From an uncultured Collinsella sp. (lineage in GTDB: Bacteria; Actinomycetota; Coriobacteriia; Coriobacteriales; Coriobacteriaceae), in the NCBI GenBank assembly GCA_902490095.1, contig CABUCQ010000017.1, positions 1-25,933 on the forward strand: a DNA stretch of 25,933 bases, given 5' to 3'. Within the stretch, counting starts at the first letter, position 1, and the number at the start of each line of letters is the position of its first letter. Positions 22,315-25,933 of the stretch are shown piece by piece. The notes beneath the pieces are model-generated. The model was not told where the DNA came from. It was given only the letters and a program-made list of their open reading frames with translations, and made no database searches. Both the position numbers and the translations under genes were made by a program.

Positions 22315-23442
22315 ATGATCAATCGCAAGGCCATCGGTTATATCACCGCTAACTACTCTTCGTCCTACGGCAGCGTGCTGCTCAAGGACCGCCCCATCGC
22401 GTCCGTCCCGTTTTTGGGCCGCTACCGCCTGATCGACTTCCCGCTGTCCAACATGATGAATGCCGGCATTAAAACCGTCGGCGTCGTCATGCCGGGCAAC
22501 TACCGCTCGCTGATCGACCACGTGGGCTCGGGCAAGGACTGGGGCCTGGACCGCAAGAAGGGCGGCCTGTTCATGGTGCCCGGCAACGCGTATGGCACCA
22601 CCAAGGGCGGCATGCGCTTCCTGCTGCGCGACATCATCTCCAACAAGACGCTGTTCCAGCGCTCGGACAAGCCCTATGTCGTGATGATGGGCACCAACAT
22701 CATCTTTAACATGGACCTCAACACCATCATCGACGCGCACGAGAACTCCGGCGCCCAGATGACCGTGGTGTACTGCAAGGCCACGCGCAACGTCGATGAC
22801 GAGACCAAGCTCGAGATCAACGAGAACGGCCGCCTGACGGGCGTGAGCGCCGGCGTCGTGTACGGCGACAACGCCTCCATGGACTGCTGCATCGTCAACC
22901 GCGAGACGCTGCTCGAGATCATCGACCACTACCAGGCCGCCGACTATCTTGACCTGCTCGAGGCACTCCAGGGCGACTTTGGCAACATCGACGTGTGCAG
23001 TTACGAGTACAAGGGCGAGGTCGTGGGCGTGTTTAGCGAGAAGTCGCTGTATCGCCGCAGCATGGACCTGCTCGACCAGACCGTGGCCGACCAGCTCTTC
23101 GATCCCGAGCGCCCGATTCTGACCAAGGCCCACGACGTGCCGCCTTCGCGCTATGCGACCGGCAGTCACGCGTGCAACTCGATCATCTCGGCCGGCTGCA
23201 TCATCAAGGGCACCGTGCGCAACTCGATCCTGTCGCGCGGCGTCGTGGTCGAGGAAGGCGCCTCGGTGACCAACTCGATCATCAACCAGAGCTGCATTAT
23301 CAAGAGCGGCGCCCGCGTTGAGAATGCCATCCTGGACAAGAACAACGTGGTTCCCACCAACACCGAGCTTCGCGGCACGCCCGAGAACATCCTGGTGCTG
23401 GGCAAGGCTCCGTTAACTCCCGTTACCACCATCGTCCATTAA
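22315..23442 (+). CDS. glgD: GlgD, GlgC-like regulatory subunit of ADP-glucose pyrophosphorylase
   Basis: A 375-residue GlgC paralogue. The N-terminus reads MINRKAIGYITANYSSSYGSVLLKDRPIASVPFLGRYRLIDFPLSN, where the GGxGxRL nucleotide-binding loop of GlgC is replaced, while the following FRIIDF-like segment is kept. MMGTNIIFNMDL takes the place of [10 protein letters not shown]. Known GlgD proteins are poorly active alone and raise the activity of GlgC in a GlgC/GlgD complex. ATG at 22315 is chosen over a frame start 13 codons earlier, which would overlap glgC; AAGGGGG precedes it by nine bases. The C-terminal beta-helix is intact (GTVRNSILSRGVVVEEGA). GlgD is best known from Firmicutes. Confidence 0.92.
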   Translation: MINRKAIGYITANYSSSYGSVLLKDRPIASVPFLGRYRLIDFPLSNMMNAGIKTVGVVMPGNYRSLIDHVGSGKDWGLDRKKGGLFMVPGNAYGTTKGGMRFLLRDIISNKTLFQRSDKPYVVMMGTNIIFNMDLNTIIDAHENSGAQMTVVYCKATRNVDDETKLEINENGRLTGVSAGVVYGDNASMDCCIVNRETLLEIIDHYQAADYLDLLEALQGDFGNIDVCSYEYKGEVVGVFSEKSLYRRSMDLLDQTVADQLFDPERPILTKAHDVPPSRYATGSHACNSIISAGCIIKGTVRNSILSRGVVVEEGASVTNSIINQSCIIKSGARVENAILDKNNVVPTNTELRGTPENILVLGKAPLTPVTTIVH

Positions 23443-23473
23443 CGTAGGCACCGCAACATCGCTCGTAACATGT

Positions 23474-23509
23474 AGAATAGCCGCCCGGTTTACGCCAGGC
23501 GGCTATTCT
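23474..23509 (+). repeat. Perfect 12-bp hairpin between glgD and glgA
   Basis: Arms AGAATAGCCGCC (23474-23485) and GGCGGCTATTCT (23498-23509) enclose a 12-nt loop, ending 11 bases before the glgA Shine-Dalgarno sequence. No U-tract follows, so it is unlikely to be a full terminator. It may tune glgA expression, and a TAGAAT -10-like element overlaps its left arm. Confidence 0.8.
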
Positions 23510-23531
23510 CGAATTGCAACAGGGAGACAAT

Positions 23532-25823
23532 ATGGCAGATTCCAGCAAAAAGATGCAGATCGTGTTTGCTTCGGCCGAGTGCGCACCGTTTGTAAAGACC
23601 GGTGGCCTGGGCGACGTGGCGGGCTCGCTGCCTGCGGCGCTTGTGCGCGCCGGCGCCGAAGTCATCGTGATGGTGCCCAAGTACGCCACCATCAAGGACG
23701 AGTACAAGGCGCAAATGGAGCACTTCTCCGACTTTTACGTGAGCCTGGGCTGGCGCAACGAGTACTGCGGGCTCGAGAAGCTCGAGCACGACGGCGTCAC
23801 GTATATGTTCATCGACAACGAGCGCTACTTTGCGCGCGACTATCCGTACGGCTTCTTTGACGACGGCGAGCGCTTCGCGTTCTTCTCCAAGGCCATCACC
23901 GAGAGCCTACAGCACCTGCCTGAGGGCTTTGAGTGCGACATCCTGCACTGCAACGACTGGCAGACGGCACTGGCGCCCGTGTTCCTGCGCGAGTTCTACC
24001 AGGGCCTGCCGCTGTACGACCGCGTAAAGACCGTGTTCTCGATCCACAACGTGGCGTTCCAGGGCCAGTTTAGCGACACCGTGATGGAGGACATCCTGGG
24101 TGTGGCGCATATTCCGGCGGCTGCCACGCAGCTGCGTTGCGACGCCTGCAGCATCAACTACATGCTGGGCGCGCTGCACTATGCCGACGCCATCACCACG
24201 GTGAGCCCCACCTATGCCAACGAGATCCAGACGCCCGAGTTTGGCGAGGGCCTGGACGGCGTGCTGCGCGAGCGCTCCTATGCGCTGCAGGGCATTTTGA
24301 ACGGCATTGACGTGGCGGGCTTTGACCCGGCGACCGACAAGCGCATTGCCGCAAACTACACGGTTGAGGACCGTGGGGGCAAGGCCGTGTGCAAGGCCAA
24401 GCTGCAGGAAGAGCTGGGGCTCGAGGTTCGCGACGACCGTCCGCTCATGGTGATGGTTACGCGCCTGACGCGCCAGAAGGGCATGGACCTGGTCATGTAC
24501 GCGCTCGACCGCATCCTGTCCGGCGGCGTGCAGGTAGCAGTGCTGGGCACCGGCGACCGCGACTATGAGGACGGCCTGCGCTACTTCCAGGACAAGTACC
24601 CCGGCACCATGGCCGCGCGCATCGAGTTCGATCCGGCGCTGTCGCAGCGCATGTATGCCGCCGCCGATATGTTCCTGATGCCTTCGAAGTTTGAGCCCTG
24701 CGGCCTGTCGCAGATCATCGCCATGCGCTACGGCACCCTGCCGATTGTTCGCGAGACCGGTGGCCTGAAGGACACAGTGATTCCGTATAACGAGTTTACC
24801 GGCGAGGGCACGGGCTTCTCGTTTAGCAACTTTAACGGCGACGAGATGGGCGACGCCGTGTTCCGCGCGGCACGCCTGTTCTGGGATAACCGCGATGCCT
24901 GGAGCCAGCTGGTCACACAGGCCATGAGTCAGGACTTTAGCTGGACGCGCTCGGCCGACAAGTATCTGGACCTGTACTTCTTTATGCATCCGGAGATTGA
25001 GAGGCCGGCGGCGGTTGTCGACGAGCCCGTGGTTGTGCCTGAGAAGGCTGCGACCGAGCCCGAGCCCAAGGCCGAGCCGGTTGTTGAGACGCCCGCTGCT
25101 GCTGAGGAGCACAAGGCTGAGGAGAAGCCGGCTGCGAAGCCTGCCGCCAAGAAGGCCACGACGCGCAAGACAACGACCAAGAAGGCTACGACGACCAAGG
25201 CCGCTACCACCAAGACAGCCGCAGCAAAGACGACTGCTGCCAAGGCAACGACGACGCGCAGGCGCACGACCGCCGCTGCCAAGAAGGCCGCCGAGGCCGA
25301 GGCTGCTCCCGAGGTAAAGGCCGATGACGCCACCGAGGCAAAGCCTACGGCAAAGGCTCCGGCCAAGACCGCTGCCAAGAAGACGATCGCGGCCAAGACC
25401 ACGAGCAAGACCACGACTGCCAAGAAGGCCACGGCTACGAAGTCGACGACGACCAAGGCTGCTACGACGAAGGCCGCCGCGAAGACGACCCCGAAGGCAG
25501 CCGCAAAGCCGGCCCTCAAAGTCGAGGAGACGCCCGCCGAGTCCAAGGCCGAAGCAACCGTCGAGGCCAAGCCGGCCGCCAAGACCACCACGCGAAAGCG
25601 CACGACGACGGCCAAGAAGACCACGACCAAGGCTGCTGCCAAGGCGGAGGCTAAGATCGAGGCCAAGCCCGCTGCCGCCAAAGAGGAGCCCAAGGCCGAG
25701 GTAAGGGTCAGGCCCGAGCCCGCCAAGGAGGCCCCTGTCTCCCCTGCCGCCACGACCGTAGAAAAGGCTCCGACCAAGAAGACCTCCGTCCGCAAGGCAA
25801 CGGCCACCCGCAAGCGCCGCTAG
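23532..25823 (+). CDS. glgA: Glycogen synthase GlgA with very long Lys/Ala/Thr-rich C-terminal tail
   Basis: A 763-residue protein. The first 485 or so residues are a complete GT5 glycogen synthase that adds glucose from ADP-glucose to alpha-1,4 chains: APFVKTGGLGDVAGSLPAAL (Lys22, ADP-glucose site), HCNDWQTAL, VFSIHNVAFQGQF, MVTRLTRQKGMDLV, and EPCGLSQIIAMRYGTLPIVRETGGL. Typical GlgA ends here. The remaining 275 or so residues are low complexity. First comes an acidic Pro/Glu/Val stretch (EPVVVPEKAATEPEPKAEP), then about 230 residues of KKATT/TTKAA/KTAAAK repeats broken by two or three Glu-rich patches, ending in TRKRR. ATG at 23532 has GGGAG five bases upstream; an earlier in-frame TTG lacks one. 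The tail has the same style as that of GlgB in this cluster. Confidence 0.96.
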   Translation: MADSSKKMQIVFASAECAPFVKTGGLGDVAGSLPAALVRAGAEVIVMVPKYATIKDEYKAQMEHFSDFYVSLGWRNEYCGLEKLEHDGVTYMFIDNERYFARDYPYGFFDDGERFAFFSKAITESLQHLPEGFECDILHCNDWQTALAPVFLREFYQGLPLYDRVKTVFSIHNVAFQGQFSDTVMEDILGVAHIPAAATQLRCDACSINYMLGALHYADAITTVSPTYANEIQTPEFGEGLDGVLRERSYALQGILNGIDVAGFDPATDKRIAANYTVEDRGGKAVCKAKLQEELGLEVRDDRPLMVMVTRLTRQKGMDLVMYALDRILSGGVQVAVLGTGDRDYEDGLRYFQDKYPGTMAARIEFDPALSQRMYAAADMFLMPSKFEPCGLSQIIAMRYGTLPIVRETGGLKDTVIPYNEFTGEGTGFSFSNFNGDEMGDAVFRAARLFWDNRDAWSQLVTQAMSQDFSWTRSADKYLDLYFFMHPEIERPAAVVDEPVVVPEKAATEPEPKAEPVVETPAAAEEHKAEEKPAAKPAAKKATTRKTTTKKATTTKAATTKTAAAKTTAAKATTTRRRTTAAAKKAAEAEAAPEVKADDATEAKPTAKAPAKTAAKKTIAAKTTSKTTTAKKATATKSTTTKAATTKAAAKTTPKAAAKPALKVEETPAESKAEATVEAKPAAKTTTRKRTTTAKKTTTKAAAKAEAKIEAKPAAAKEEPKAEVRVRPEPAKEAPVSPAATTVEKAPTKKTSVRKATATRKRR

Positions 25824-25860
25824 CCCGCAGACGATCTAAAACCTAATCAAAACCCTAAAC

Positions 25861-25887
25861 AAGGGGCGCTCCAACCGGGCGCCCCTT
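25861..25887 (+). terminator. Terminator after glgA
   Basis: A perfect 9-bp stem AAGGGGCGC/GCGCCCCTT (25861-25869, 25879-25887) with a 9-nt loop lies 37 bases after the glgA stop. The downstream run CTCTGT is T-poor. On the minus strand the hairpin is followed by TTGTTTAGGGTTTT, so it could also stop transcription from the other side. Confidence 0.7.
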
Positions 25888-25901
25888 CTCTGTAGATAGT
25901 T

Positions 25902-25915
25902 GGTAAAACGATTTT
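25902..25915. promoter_or_regulatory. Candidate operator C: GGTAAAACGATTTT half-site
   Basis: GGTAAAACGATTTT resembles GGTAAAACGTTTTT, the minus-strand reading of operator A. It lies after the glgA terminator and may serve a gene beyond the window. Only one GGT arm is present. Confidence 0.35.
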
Positions 25916-25933
25916 CTAGGACAACCGTTCGCC

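Noticed and set aside
24929..25813. Ala/Val-rich open frame on the minus strand opposite the GlgA tail, which could look like a membrane protein
   Set aside because: It is the complement of Lys/Ala/Thr repeat codons. The plus frame is continuous with GlgA and keeps GC-rich third positions, so the tail is the real coding sense.

Overview
The window looks like a chromosomal segment from a high-GC Gram-positive gut actinobacterium of the class Coriobacteriia, most likely Collinsella or a close relative. This is inferred from a complete glgB-glgP-glgC-glgD-glgA cluster whose GlgB and GlgA carry Lys/Ala/Thr-rich tails, from the codon usage, and from the absence of outer-membrane export genes in the polysaccharide locus. 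No rRNA, IS element, phage gene or CRISPR array is visible.

Region 1 (1-13578, all minus strand) is a Wzx/Wzy-type capsule or exopolysaccharide operon, read from right to left. It begins with a LoaP-type NusG paralogue behind a leader of roughly 300 nt or more. Then come an initiating sugar-phosphate transferase, two GT4 glycosyltransferases, a radical SAM/SPASM protein, a polysaccharide pyruvyl transferase with a 2x[4Fe-4S] FrhB-like protein, a GT2, a Cys-rich GT4-like transferase, a Wzy-like polymerase, a second pyruvyl transferase, a Wzx flippase and the start of a second Fe-S protein cut by the window edge. Most junctions overlap or are a few bases apart. Genes from about 1.65 to 7.5 kb are clearly AT-richer than their neighbours, which suggests a mosaic, transferred cassette. 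Several coding sequences here contain unusually perfect, short-loop inverted repeats.

Region 2 (13579-14600) is non-coding. It holds the loaP leader, a tRNA-Ala(GGC) gene with its own promoter and terminator, and a striking 30-bp interrupted inverted repeat downstream of the thiamine pyrophosphokinase gene.

Region 3 (14611-15951, minus) is a two-gene unit: a HAD phosphatase/phosphomutase-like enzyme followed by thiamine pyrophosphokinase. It diverges from the glycogen cluster across an intergenic region with repeated GGTAAA(A)C half-sites, including a perfect 9-6-9 dyad next to an extended -10 for glgB. A related half-site recurs after glgA.

Region 4 (16298-25823, plus) is the glycogen cluster. 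GlgC and the GlgC-like GlgD are predicted to make ADP-glucose, GlgA to extend glucan, GlgB to branch it and GlgP to phosphorolyse it. Intergenic gaps inside the cluster carry perfect GC-rich hairpins without a clear U-tract. The most unusual protein-level feature is that GlgA (about 270 residues) and GlgB (about 70 residues) end in histone-H1-like basic repeats.
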